Assembly: GCA_037043455.1 (NCBI GenBank)
Contig: JAWPHD010003104.1
Location: forward strand, 62,001-126,000
Reading direction: 5' to 3'
Length of the DNA: 64,000 nt
Source of the DNA: Cyrtodaria siliqua
Lineage: Eukaryota > Mollusca > Bivalvia > Adapedonta > Hiatellidae
The notes under the pieces: model-generated
The model's input: the letters and a program-made list of their open reading frames with translations, nothing else
The model's database searches: none
Told to the model about the DNA's origin: nothing
Made by a program: the position numbers and the translations under genes
Shown: piece after piece, positions 24,060 to 35,300 of the stretch
Position numbering within the stretch: the first letter of the stretch is position 1
Layout of the letters: every line of letters begins with the position of its first letter

Positions 24060-24960
24060 AACTGGATTTAATTTTGGTGATTTTGACCTTCACCTCTGGC
24101 CTTTAATCTATAAATGATTTTAAAGAAACTAAACTGCCAAATAACGGCAAAATTATACTAAAACCCGGTTCAACAAAACTCTATCCAGGTGTTTAGGAAT
24201 GAACTATGAGTTGGTAACTCTTAATTCGATGCTCCAGTTTTGGGGATTGGCCTGGCTGGTTGAAGCCGTTTATATTGTGCCTATAGGATTCTCAAAATTT
24301 GTAATTGATGTATATACCATGTCGTCAGTAGGTTTAGAAACAGTGTACATATTTTGCGAAATGTCGCTGTTGTTGGCGGGATAGCTACATTAATACATCT
24401 CATAATGATATCTTCTAATTATGTTAAAATATCCAGTAAGAACTGTGCTTTAAAAGCATCTGTAAATTAATCAATAGAGATGTATAAAGAAACTAACCCG
24501 CCAAATAACATCAATTCCACTACAAATCCGTTTATCAAAACTCTATCCAGGTGTGTAGGTCATGTAATAATGTATATGTGCCAATTAAAAGTATGGGTTT
24601 ATTCACCAGTTCTTTAAATACCTGTGATTGAATATGTGTAAAATGTATAAAATGAATTATGAGTTGGTAACTCTTAATTCGACGCTCCAGTTTTTTTCCT
24701 GGCTGATTAAAGCTTAAATAATGCGTAGTTATGGCCCTTGATTTAGTTAAAATAAGTTATATATGAATCGCGTCATCAATAGGTTTAGAAACTATGTACA
24801 TCTGTTGATGATTGGATAGGGACTTAAACCCTTAAACCGCTAATCACGACTATAATAGCCTTTGCGTCCATTTTGACCCAAAACGCCCCTTTGTCACATA
24901 AATGGAATGGACTTAATTCAAAGAAAGAACATTCCACCGGGTTAAGAGTTAAATGAAATT
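24060..24960. repeat. Two copies of a dispersed repeat, with an inverted copy at 49020-49350
   Basis: CTATCCAGGTGT, ATGAGTTGGTAACTCTTAATTC and GACGCTCCAGTTTT/GATGCTCCAGTTTT occur twice (about 24180-24400 and 24540-24800). The reverse complement of the same order appears at 49020-49350. The final part (CTATAATAGCCTTTGCGTCC, CACATAAATGGAATGG, 24840-24950) is a different dispersed repeat also found at 52025-52210. Confidence 0.7.
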
Positions 24961-25873
24961 ATGGTTATCTATAAATCAATTTTCTATAAATCAATTTAAA
25001 AACATCTCTTATTCTATTTTAACGAAACAGCACATTTCAGATATCCTGTATAGACTGCCATTTACAGATGGATCTATCTTTTATTCAAATTTAAGATATC
25101 CGTTATTTATTTAAGAAATAATAAATAAGTACGTGTGTTTTATCGCATCCGAACGACTAACTGTATTTTATTCACCGATAAAATACAGGACCGTATTTAT
25201 TATTTCGATTCTAACACAACAATTACACCATTATTTACGCTATTGTTGGGGCACTATATATTATCTCGTAGGTCAAGGTAATCAGGCTGCTATGTTTACA
25301 GGCTGTTCCAATGGGCGCCCTCGTATGCAAAGTTCTGCGTTTCAATGCACTAGTTTTCACGTGACAAACAATTAAGTCATTGCTTACGTCATATAGCTTG
25401 CGCTGTATGACGTCAAACGTTCTCACCTTGTTCAAGATGCTAATTAATGTTATATGTACATGTGCATATGATGGGGGGTGCACGGTTTGGGAGAATGGCA
25501 ATTTTGTTGTAATTAACATTTCATTAAAATTACTGTTCGGTTTGTCTTCGTGACGTATATTTACCAAGTGACGTCATGTAACGTGGCGCTTCCAACGGAT
25601 GAAATATACGCGGGGAATTCATGGAACAGCTGTATTCTATCGCAGAATAACATACAGCTGTCTCCCTTCTTTGTGTATATGAAAGATTGCAGAGGTCGTG
25701 TTAGAATTTATGATAACATTAAATAGCAAATAATAACTAGAATGGGTGAAAATAAAGCAAGATAGCGGCGTGTTCCTTAAAAAGTTATAAAAAAATGAAT
25801 TTTATTCAGAAAACCCGTATTACCTCTGATAAAAAACAAGAACGCCTCCATAATAATAGCGCCCCCAACCCCC

Positions 25874-27404
25874 TTTTTAGCTCTACTGGCCAGCAGAGCT
25901 TATGGGATGCCTAGTTGTCCGTCGTCCGTCCGACCGTCCGTCCGTCGTTAACTTTTGTCTCGTTAAGACGATAGGGTCTTCATTTTTCATATGATCTTTA
26001 CCAAATTTTACCAGATTGTTAATGTCAATGAAAGCTCAGATAAGCTCGAAAACCAGCCAAATCGGACCAGTAACAGCGGAGTTATGGCCCCTGCTTTAGT
26101 TAAAAATGTTATATTTTGCCTCGTTAAGACGATAGGGCGTTCATTTTTTATCCGATCTTTATTAAACTTTACCAGATTGTTAATGTTAATAATAACTCAA
26201 TAAAGTTTGAAAATCAGCCAGATCGAACCAGTAACAATGGAGTTATTGCCCTTGATTTAGTTAAAAATGCTATATTTTGCCTCGTTAAGAGGATAGGGCC
26301 TTCATTTTTCATCTGATCTTTACCAATCTTTAACAGATGATTGAGTTAAAAACGCATTATTTTGCCTTGTTAAGACGATAAGGCCTCCATTTTTCATCCG
26401 ATCTTTACCAAACTTTACCAGATTGTTAGTGCTTATAAAAGCTCAAAATATGTTGACAATCAACCAGATCGGACCAGTAACAACGTAGTTATGGCCCTTG
26501 ATTTAGTTAAAAATGCTATATTTTGCCTCGTTAAGAGGATAGGGCCTTCATTTTTCATCTGATCTTTACTAATCTTTAACAGATTATTAATGTCAATGAA
26601 AGCTCAGACAAGTTTGACAGCCAGCCAGATCGGACCAGTAACAACAGAGTTATGTCCCTTGATTTAGTTAAAAATGCTATATTTTGCCTCGTTAAGACGA
26701 TAGGGCCTTTATTTTTCATCTGATCTTTACCAAACTTTACCAGATTTTTTTACTTTTTCTTTTCTTTTATTATTTTTATATTACTTTATTTTTAGCTCTA
26801 TTGGCTGAAGGCCAGCGAGCTTATGGGATGCCGAGTTGTCCGTCGTCCGTCCGTCCGTCCGTCGTCCGTCGTTAACTTTTGTCTCGTTAAGACGATAGGG
26901 CCTTCATTTTCATCTGATCTTTACCAAACTTTAACATATTGTTAATGTCAATGAAAGCTCGGAAAAGTTCGAAAACCAGCCAGATCAAACTATTAAAAGC
27001 GGATTTATGGCCCTTGATTTAGTTAAAAATGCTATATTTTGCCTCGTTAAGGCGATAGGGCCTTCATTTTTCATCTGATCTTTACTAAATCTTACCAGAT
27101 TTTTTGACTTTTTCTTTTCTTTTATTATTTTATATTTCTTTTTTTTTTTGAAATTTTTTAATTTTTTTAATTTTTAGTTTTTTTTTAAAAAAAAAAAAAT
27201 ATTTTTTTATTTTATTTTTTATTATCTCTACTGACCAAGTTCGAAAACCAGAAAGATCCGACCACTAATGGTGGAGTTATGGCTCTTGATTTAGTTAAAA
27301 ATGCTTTATTTTGCCTCTTTTAAGACGATAGTCACTCGCCTCATTGATGTTAAAAGAGCAAAATTAGCCAGTAGAGCGTCCACAGGCCCTCTTGGGCCTC
27401 ATGT
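25874..27404 (+). mobile_element. Helentron-like non-autonomous element(s), family A, composite copy
   Basis: Left end TTTAGCTCTACTGGCCAGC with a CTACTGGCC...CCAGCAGAG-type hairpin, then a CCGT-rich microsatellite (25917-25955), then tandem cores of about 160-170 bp recognised by CGTTAAGACGATAGGGCC. A second left end starts at 26791 inside it. The right end has GCCAGTAGAGCG (inverted relative to the left), the hairpin AGGCCCTCTTGGGCCT and the terminus near 27404. Sub-terminal inverted repeats, a 3' hairpin, a tetranucleotide microsatellite and ~160-bp cores are the known layout of Helentron-associated 'pearl'-type elements of bivalves. A T-rich stretch at 27120-27215 may come from slippage. 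Confidence 0.75.
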
Positions 27405-27823
27405 TTAAAAAAGAATTATTAAAATCCATCAAAATTCAATACATTTTTGATCTTTTGTATAACCCTATTTAAAAACATTTTTTGTATAACAGCGACTCTT
27501 GGCATTTTGCATAGCGATGGGGAGCTACTAATAGGTGAAATATGATAGAACATGCAATTTCTTGCTTCCAGTTACCATGGTTATTTATTGTTAGGTTTCT
27601 ATCCCTGGTTTACTGAACCATAGTGCTTACAATTACTCTACAGCATTTAAATTAGCACCTCAATTTATTAATCCAGTTTCATTTTGACTGCATATACAAT
27701 TGACAAAAATTAAAGTTGTAATTCTGCCATAGATTTTCATACATTATTGGTGCAATAATATAATCAACAATAAGTAATAGGAAAAATAATCAATTTAAAC
27801 TAGAGGTTGTTTTTAGTAAAAAC

Positions 27824-28842
27824 AGATGTCTCCCAAATCCACAAGAAAAGGTTCAGGAGAACTAGTCCAGACAACTTTTGTGTATTAAAACCTTTAATTT
27901 AAGGGCCATAACTCCGCCAAAGATTATTTAACCGGAACACGGCGAAGATATGCGCAACTAGGCTTGGTACTGATCATCTCTGCAAAGTTTGCTGAAATCT
28001 GGCCGGGGGTTCAGGAGAACTAGTCCGGACAAAGTTTGTGTATTAAAACCTTTAAAGGGCCAAAGGGCGGAGTGCCAAATATCTTTCAGCCGGAAAACGG
28101 CGACGATATGCACAACTAGCCTTGGTGCTGATAATCTCTGTAAAAGTTGCATTGAAATCCAGCAAGAGGTTAAGGAGAACTAGTCCGGAAAAAGTCTGTG
28201 TACTAAAACCTTTACAGAGCCAAACTCCACCAAAAGTCAGTCAACTGGAACACGGCGATGATATGCATAACTAGGCTTGGTACTGATCATCCCTGCAATG
28301 TTTCGCTGAAATCCGGCAAGGGGTTAAGGAGAACTAGTCGGGACAAAGTTTGTTATTAAAATTTTAAAGGGCCATAACCTGCCAAAAATCATTCAGCCGG
28401 AACACGGCGACGATATGCACAACTAGGCTTGGTACTGATCATCCCTGCAAAGTTTCGTTGAAATCCTGCAAAGGCCATAACTCCTCAAAAATTATTTAAT
28501 CGGAACACGGCGAAGATATGCGCAAATAGGCTTGGTACTGATCATCTCTGCAAAGTTTGCTGAAATCCGGCCAGGGGTTAAGGGAAACTAGTCCGGATAA
28601 AGTTTGTGTATTAAAACTTTTAAAGGGCCATAACTCAGCCAAAAATCACTCAACCGGAACACGGCGGCGCTATGCACAACAAGGCTTGGTACTGATCATC
28701 CCTGCAAAGTTTCGCTGAAATCCGGCCAGGGGTTTAGGAGAACTAGTCCGGACAAAGTTTGTGACATACAGACGACAGACAGACGACATACAGACAGCAC
28801 AAAAACAATATGTCTCCCCTCCACAAAGTGGGGGAGACAATA
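27824..28842 (-). mobile_element. Helentron-like non-autonomous element, family C
   Basis: Read on the minus strand it starts with the hairpin TTGTCTCCCCCACTTTGTGG/GGGAGACA (28812-28842), has a microsatellite of GACAGAC/ACATACAG units (28760-28800), then tandem cores of 154-160 bp, and ends near 27824 with GGGAGACATCTG. Core landmark AACTAGTCC occurs at about 27860, 28018, 28178, 28332, 28587 and 28741; the 255-base gap marks one core plus a partial one. Short ORFs at 27958-28183 are repeat artefacts. Confidence 0.75.
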
Positions 28843-29289
28843 ATTAAGTAGAAAACTACTGGGACTGCGAATTTAACATATAATATAAATATTGCTCTGT
28901 GTTCCTTTCAAGGGGGTACATCAGGATTTTTCTAGAAACATCTTAAATTATAAAAATGTTCCATTTCATGATAAAACACTTATATCAATGAAAATATGCT
29001 GTTAGAACCATGTTGTTTATGTCTAAACTTTGAAAACACCATATAGCTAGGACGGAATCAGACGTAAAATGCTGAAATTAACCATGGTGCGTCACCTAGG
29101 ATAGCACATATTACTGTGCTGAATCAATTTCTTTGCAAAACAGGGATCATTTTTAGGCTCATTCATTATGTTTTTGCCATGTGGAATAGAAAAATGTTAA
29201 TATTTGTCAATTTTAAGTCGGACACTTAGACCCCCATGAAAAGCCTGATGTACTCCCTTTAGGGTAAAACATAGTATTTAACCACATAC

Positions 29290-29636
29290 CTGTGGTCGAG
29301 GGTAACACATGTCCCACAGCATACGTCGTCATGCTTGCCACAGTATGTATCAAGAAGGTTGGCATGGTGCTGGGTACATCTCACAGTAGGTATGGACTGT
29401 ACTTGTTGTGGTCCCCGGGCCTTCATGCTGGTTTCGTCCAGGATCTGGTGCATTTTCATTTTGCCAAACCTATGGTGAAGCTGAGTACACGCGAGACAGA
29501 AATATTGATCACATTCTATACAGAAGTTAACTGCCTCCACATTTTTTCCTTCTGCTGAGCATGATTCACAACAATAATCATAGAATTCATCACAACCCTT
29601 ATCAAAAGACCGAACGAATCCTCCCCCAGTCGCCAT
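29290..29636 (-). CDS. TRIM-like B-box protein, exon 1 (two B-box zinc fingers, no RING)
   Basis: Starts at ATG 29636 (MATGGGFVRSFDKGCDEF) and ends in the donor CACAG|GTATGT at 29290/29289, phase 2. Residues 22-65 form a first B-box (C23, C26, C39, C42, C47, C50, with His near 54-55 and 63). Residues 86-116 form a second (CTQHH at 87-91, C99, H102, C107, C110, H115). No RING precedes them, as in many expanded bivalve B-box/TRIM-like genes. Exon 2 lies 5.4 kb away at 22540-23867. The predicted whole protein would be about 557 residues if the frame were intact. Such proteins often act in ubiquitin or RNA-related signalling, but without a RING no ligase activity can be claimed. Confidence 0.87.
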
Positions 29637-31062
29637 TTTGGGATACTGATATTTAACCCTCTATGGTCAGATACCACTATTGATTTAGGGCTTCTTATTG
29701 GTTGAAAAAAGTATAGGGAGTATAGGGTCTATTAGGGCATATAGTCAGAGTGTAAGGTAGATTCTGATTGGATTAAATTACCCAAATCATAACAAATCCC
29801 CATAAAAGATCAAAATATTATGTTTCCATCATAACACATGTTGATTTAGGATATTTTGACTGAAATTTGCATTCTTATGGATACAACTTTACTGAGAGTA
29901 TATTTGCAAAAAGTAAAATTTCTTTACTGCCATTCTGGGGGTGGCCACCGTCAGTGAACTATTAGAGGCTGAAAGCATCAGATTATCCCCAATTTGCTGG
30001 TCATTTTTGAGTGTCTCTAAGATAGTTCTTTAAAAACAGTTAGGTTTTATCATCCATTCGGATATAGGAATAGAGGTTGTAGGCCAAAAGGCTATAATGG
30101 AGAAATATGGGAAATGCAATAGTGGTATATGACCCTATCCAATGTCAGTATGTACTCCAATACCGAGAAGCGAAATATTTTACTTTTGCGTTTTTACTTC
30201 CTTGTAGTCATTATTGATTAAACTTATACAGTAGATACTGGAACCAGAGTAGATACTGGGAACCAGTGAAGTAGGTACTGGGAACCAAGACAAAATGTGG
30301 ATCTATACCAATCTCTCCCAGATACTGACGTCATTTCGAATTTTTCAAATTCATCACTGATATTCGGCAGGTGCCCTCCTGATTTGTCAGGACTTCATCC
30401 GCGGTGCGGTAATTCGGTGTGTATATAATCCTAATACATTTAGGGATTCACGAACCTTTGGGGACCCTTTTAAAAATACATAGAAATATAAAACACACAT
30501 TTGAGGAAAGTTTGGTGCTTTTGTCCGGCGTGTCTAGATTGGGTCCTGAAACCTGGGTTTTGGTCCCAGGCTATATATATGCAAATCCCCTGACCGGACT
30601 ACATTTCCCCCCATAAGTCCAAGCGCCAAACACGAGAGATGATACTAGTATCGATCGAGGGCGAGAATGTCTCTCCCAGAGGTCAATCGTGAACGCTCGA
30701 CCAATCCCGTCATTCTTCGGGATCTCGCCTCGTGTGTATCACGGCGCTTCGGTATGATCAAAACCTTAACATTCTGTTAGCCGGAAGGCAACGGCCCAGA
30801 AAATAGTGCACTGTTGCTAAGCTGTTGCTACATAAACATTATGGCCGCTTGCCACACGTGTTGATGTATGATTTGAGTTGCATGTTTGTTATTTACAATA
30901 CAGATGAAGGTTTTATCACTACTTTCACGTAAATAAACTATAAATAGAGCAATCGGCTAAATGATATTGCAAAATATTGAAGATTTTGATTTTGAATGCA
31001 AATTCGTTTTGGAATTCATAATTTTGCATTACAGAGATGTTGAGATTTAATTTTATTTTCAG
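29637..31062. promoter_or_regulatory. Region 5' of the TRIM-like gene; no other gene seen
   Basis: The minus-strand promoter of the TRIM-like gene should be near 29640-29900; ATTGGTTG at about 29697 gives a CCAAT box on the minus strand roughly 60 bases before the ATG. A small repeat of GATACTGGGAACCA units lies at 30229-30290. The rest, including short ORFs such as 30419-30616, has no recognisable gene. Confidence 0.35.
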
Positions 31063-31305
31063 TAGGTGATAAAATGTGTGTTACTCGGTTATTATCCTTA
31101 GGTTCTATAGTAAAATAAAAATCTTTGACCAAGTAAAACGATGATAATTTTCAACATTTTGATTTTGAAAGATATGTATGTTGAATCAGTTTGCATGAAT
31201 GTGCATGAAATATGCAGGGTTTTAAAAGAACCACATTGTAGATACCTTAATTTTAACAGTAAACTTGGTTGAACATCAAGCATAAAGACCGAGTTTATCA
31301 CCTAC
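31063..31305. mobile_element. Possible small inverted-repeat element
   Basis: GTAGGTGATAAA near 31064 is matched by TTTATCACCTAC near 31293-31304, and ACTCGG/CCGAGT lies just inside each end. The inside is AT-rich. Only about 12-20 terminal bases pair, so a MITE is possible but not proven. Confidence 0.4.
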
Positions 31306-31679
31306 CAGAATGATTCTGATCACTGATTGGTCAGTTTTATTGATGATGCTGTATCAAAATTATGAATATGGAAACCGGCGTAATACATTCGAGTCATGCT
31401 GCGAAGCAGTATACGAGATGTTGCGAATGTCCCAGACTGTCAAGGAACGACAACTCTGGGTAGATATTGGATCTATACGTGGTTTTGATTACCTGTACAA
31501 AATATTGACCTCTTTGTGCACTTTTATTACCTTTATTGTTGACTGAATGATAGATAAAATAGATTAGGTCTTTCAAAGGGACAAATGGCAGTCTTGATTT
31601 GATTTTCTACATAACTTGCATCTGGGTTATAAAGCCCTGCTTGCATATTTGCAATCATTTATATTAATTATTAGAATAG

Positions 31680-32969
31680 TGAGCAAATTTAGCTCCGCCC
31701 CAGGGGTCACATGTTACGTAGACTAGGAATAGGAACACACTTCAAAAGTCTTCTCCTCTGAAACCACAAGGCATTGAGCTCTCATAATTATATTGCAGGC
31801 AGCATAAACTTACATGTTGCGTAGAGTTATATAGGAAAATATTTTTTAAAAAGTCTACTTCTCTGAAACTACAAGAGCTAGAGGTATAATATTATGCATG
31901 TACCATAAGCTTGTGGTTCTCTATCAAGTTTGTTCAAATCAAGACTTTGGGGTAAAATTTGGCCCCACCTCACGGGTCATATAAGGAAAAGCCTTAAGAG
32001 ATTTACTTCTCTGAAACCACAGTTCTACACGTACTGAGCATGAACAGACGGATATAGCCATCCAACTTTCATCGGCCCCAGGGTCCATGCCAACCCTTGG
32101 GTCATAACTAGGATACAGTTGAGATCCCCACCCTATAAAAATATATACACTTATTGGGCATACATACAAACATCCATCCGGCATCAGCCCTGGGGTCCGT
32201 CCCCACCCCTGTGGAAATAACCCATGGTCATAACTGGAAACCGTTGAGATCCCCACCCTATAACAATATATACACTTATTGGGCATACATACAAACATCC
32301 AACCGGCATCAGCCCGGAGTCCGTCCCAATTCCTGGGGAAATAACCCATTGGTCATTTACCTGGCATGAAAAGACGGATACAACCATTTAAACAGCATCG
32401 GCACTGGAGCTATCCTCACCCCAGGCAGGCGCGTAGCTGGGCTTACGCACCTACGCACGTACGTACAATTATTTGTCAATGTTCGAAAAAATAAAAATCG
32501 AAAAAAAAATGCGAAAAACGCAATAAAAGCTGAAGGGGAGTGGGTGGGAGGGGCGAGTAGTATTAAAGTTCCGTATGCCGTACCTGATTTAATTGTGTCT
32601 TCTGATTTCAATGTGTATTAAAATAGCAGTCAAAACAAGCTTAAAATTGTTATGTTAAAATTGAATACGCCAAAACTCACCTTTGATCGTCTGGCAAAAA
32701 AATAAATCACGGGTGAGCATGCCCTCGGACCCCACTAGCGGAGGTGCGTAACTCAAATTTGGACCAAGCTAAGCGCCTGCCAGGGGACATAATCCATGGG
32801 CCATAACTTGGAAGCTGTTGAGATCCCCACCCTATACCCATATATATATACACCTACTGCGCGTAAACACCTTAAGACAGGCACAGGAAATTGCAACTGC
32901 GTGATCTAATTATTATTCTGTTACGAAATCATAAGCTCTTTTGACAATTGTTTCATCTTTGCGAAGATT
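31680..32969. repeat. Dispersed repeats with a 126-bp tandem pair
   Basis: 31690-32030 repeats the AGCTCCGCCCCAGGGGTCAC and TTCTCTGAAAC family of 19330-19800. From 32100, GGTCATAACT, GTTGAGATCCCCACCC and TTATTGGGCATACATACAAA recur 126 bases later, with a third diverged piece at 32799-32870. The overlapping ORFs on both strands (31939-32387) arise from the tandem repeat and are not genes. Confidence 0.75.
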
Positions 32970-33009
32970 ATCAGGTGAGCGATATAGGTCCATTTTGGCT
33001 CTCTTGTTC
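32970..33009 (+). mobile_element. Solo 3' terminus of a Helentron-like element
   Basis: ATCAGGTGAGCGATATAGG followed by a GGTCC...GGCTC stem and CTCTTGTT resembles the right ends at 21618-21662, 27352-27404 and 36900-36941. No matching left end is seen upstream. Confidence 0.5.
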
Positions 33010-33212
33010 ATAGTATGTTAGTGGAATGACCTTCGCTAACAGTAGTTACCAAAATACAACAATGCACTGCGGTCAAACAATATGGCAGATGTCATTCAGT
33101 TATGCACATATTAATATGCAGGCCAGTACTGTTCTGTGCAGACTATATATGGACCTTGATGGTGTTGTTGTCCTTGTTTGGTTGTAACAGTCTGGTATGC
33201 TTGTGTTTACAG

Positions 33213-33292
33213 ATGTTGACAGCCAATACTTTTGAATCGTTCCAAGAGGCTGACCTGAACAACGAGAAGCAGTTGGTCAAGGTCGGCAAGAG
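33213..33292 (+). CDS. M3-family oligopeptidase (oligopeptidase A-like), penultimate exon
   Basis: The acceptor TTGTGTTTACAG ends at 33212; the donor AAGAG|GTGAGT follows 33292. The 80 nt encode MLTANTFESFQEADL to VGK, phase 2, and join 36954-37071 through an Arg codon to give VGKRFRDTYLSLGGA. This aligns with the C-terminal segment of M3 zinc oligopeptidases (OpdA, thimet oligopeptidase, neurolysin), where a SADAF-like motif leads to an RF/YR...GGS segment. The zinc site HEXXH is in earlier exons, which are not identified in this window. Confidence 0.72.
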
Positions 33293-33589
33293 GTGAGTTG
33301 GTTTAACTAACATTTTGCATGAGTATTAATATAAGTTATGCTATTAATCAAATTATTTCATATTGATCCAGTTATTACTATTCCCCCGTCTGTCATATTG
33401 ACCTTTAGCATTTGCTCTCTGGCCAATATGACAGGCCTTAGACTAATAACTGGCTATTTAATATTTAATAAATGACTTATTTTATCATTAATACCATAAA
33501 ATTAAGGCAATTTTATGTGTTAAAATTAATAACAGGGCCAATATGAAGATTTCAGTCTTCGTCATGTGACTTACCTTTCTAGGCCAATA

Positions 33590-34375
33590 TGATCTCAACT
33601 GGGTCTATACAAATACGCTTGGGCCAATACCAGCTCTACTGGGCCCATACAGATGTCATAGCTGAATGTGGCCATACCAGCTCTACTGGGCCCATACAGA
33701 TGTCATAGCTGACTGTGGCCAATATCAGCTCTACTGGGCCCATACATATGTCATAGCTGACTGTGGCTAATAGCCTAATACCAGCTCTACTGGGCCCATA
33801 CAGATGTCATAGCTGAATGTGGCCATACCAGCTCTACTGGGCCTATACAGGTGTCATAGCTGAATGTGGCCATACCAGCTCTACTTGGCCAATATGAATA
33901 TTGATCTAGCTTTATTCGGCCAATACCATCTCTACTGGGCCCATATGAATATTGACCTCACTGTATTGGGCCAGTACCAGCTCTACTTGGCCAATATGAA
34001 TATTGGTCTAGCTGTATTGGGCCAATACCAGCTCTACTGCGCCATATAGGGATATTATCCTAGCTGCAATGGGCCAATACCAGCTCTACTGGGCACTTAC
34101 ATATTTTGTCCTAGCTGTATTGGAGCAATACCAGCTCTACTGGGCCCTTACATATTTTGTCCTAGCTGTATTGGAGCAATACCAACTCTACTGGGCCCAA
34201 ACAGATATTGACCTAGTGTACTGGGCCAATACCAGGTGCATTGGGCGCATTCCGATATTGACCTCGCAGTATTGGGCCAATACCAGCTGTACTGGGCCCA
34301 TATGGATATTGACCTCAATATATTGGGCCAATACCAGCTCTACTGGCCCATATGGGAATGGTGTATTGGGCCTGT
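33590..34375. repeat. 47-51 bp tandem repeat in the oligopeptidase intron
   Basis: CCAGCTCTACTGGGCC recurs at intervals of 47-56 bases from 33631 to about 33880 and then about 51 bases to 34350, roughly 15 units. The 51-base form is a multiple of three, so plus-strand ORFs at 33864-34049 and 34069-34413 show 17-residue periods (LGQYQLYWA). They lack any other gene-like feature and are intronic. Confidence 0.9.
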
Positions 34376-34839
34376 TAGGAATTCATAGGACGTACACTGG
34401 AATGTTCATGTAACATTAATAGAAGCAGAGTTGAATGACAATTAAGCATACATCTCAAACTTTCACTTGATATCGAGTGACATTTGGCACATGTAAATGC
34501 ATTCAAAATTCTTGACAACTCTACAGGGTAAATAATATTGAGATCTATCAGAAATAGGTATCACATAAGTAATGTTTATAGTATTATGTTTTGTACCATG
34601 GTTCTAATGGTTTTACAGTACACCTTTTGTTCAAAGCATTAGAGCTCGGTACAAAACATTCATGTCATATTTTCCTTGTCTATGCCCTTGGGTCTAACAG
34701 CCCTCGACTGGTGTATAAATGGCATATACTAACAAAAAATAATGCCATAAATAGTTTTTGTGTCGCCTGCGTAGCATGGCCATATTATAACCTTAGCCAT
34801 AATGAAAAGTATTTAACTAATGTTCATGCTATTACTAGT

Positions 34840-35240
34840 ATCATAGTATATAAACTGACTAATACCAGTAGCATTATGCCTTATAACAGTATCCTGGTAT
34901 ATAAACTATCTAATGCCCGTCTCACAGTATATAAACTGTCTAATACCTGTATTATAGTGTATAAACTGTCTAATTGAAGTATCATAGTATATAAACTGTC
35001 TAGTGACCGTATCATAGTATATAATTTGTCTTGTGACCGTATCATAGTATATAAACTGTCTAGTGACCGTATCATAGGATATAAACTGTAATATCAGTAT
35101 ATAAACTATCTAATACCAGTATCATAGTATATAAACTGCCTAATACCAGTATCACAGTATATAAAATGTATAATACACGTATCATATTATATACACTGTT
35201 TAATACCAATATCGCAGGATATAAACTGTCTAATAAACAT
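34840..35240. repeat. 30-31 bp tandem repeat in the oligopeptidase intron
   Basis: ATCATAGTATATAAACTGTC units repeat about 13 times with drift. ORFs on both strands (34591-34977 and 34881-35075) take their ends from this repeat. Position 34376-34839 upstream holds no recognised feature. Confidence 0.9.
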
Positions 35241-35300
35241 CACAATAACTGTCTAATGCATAAAGTAAATAGGTTAACAAACATACATATACATTCCATT

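Larger units (their letters stand above)
23868..29289 (-). other. Intron of the TRIM-like gene
   Basis: GT at 29289 and AG at 23869-23868 give a 5422-nt phase-2 intron. It contains dispersed repeats (24060-24960), a composite Helentron-like element (25874-27404) and a second Helentron-like family (27824-28842). Between 24961 and 25873 and between 28843 and 29289 no gene or clear repeat is seen, apart from several TGACGTCA/ACGTCA strings at 25380-25575. Confidence 0.8.

Noticed and set aside
31939..32387. Overlapping ORFs on both strands, up to 136 codons
   Set aside because: Both strands are open because of the 126-bp tandem repeat; the products repeat themselves and match no family.
33864..34413. 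Repeat protein genes in the oligopeptidase intron
   Set aside because: They are 51-bp tandem repeats read in frame, with no start context, splice support or family match.
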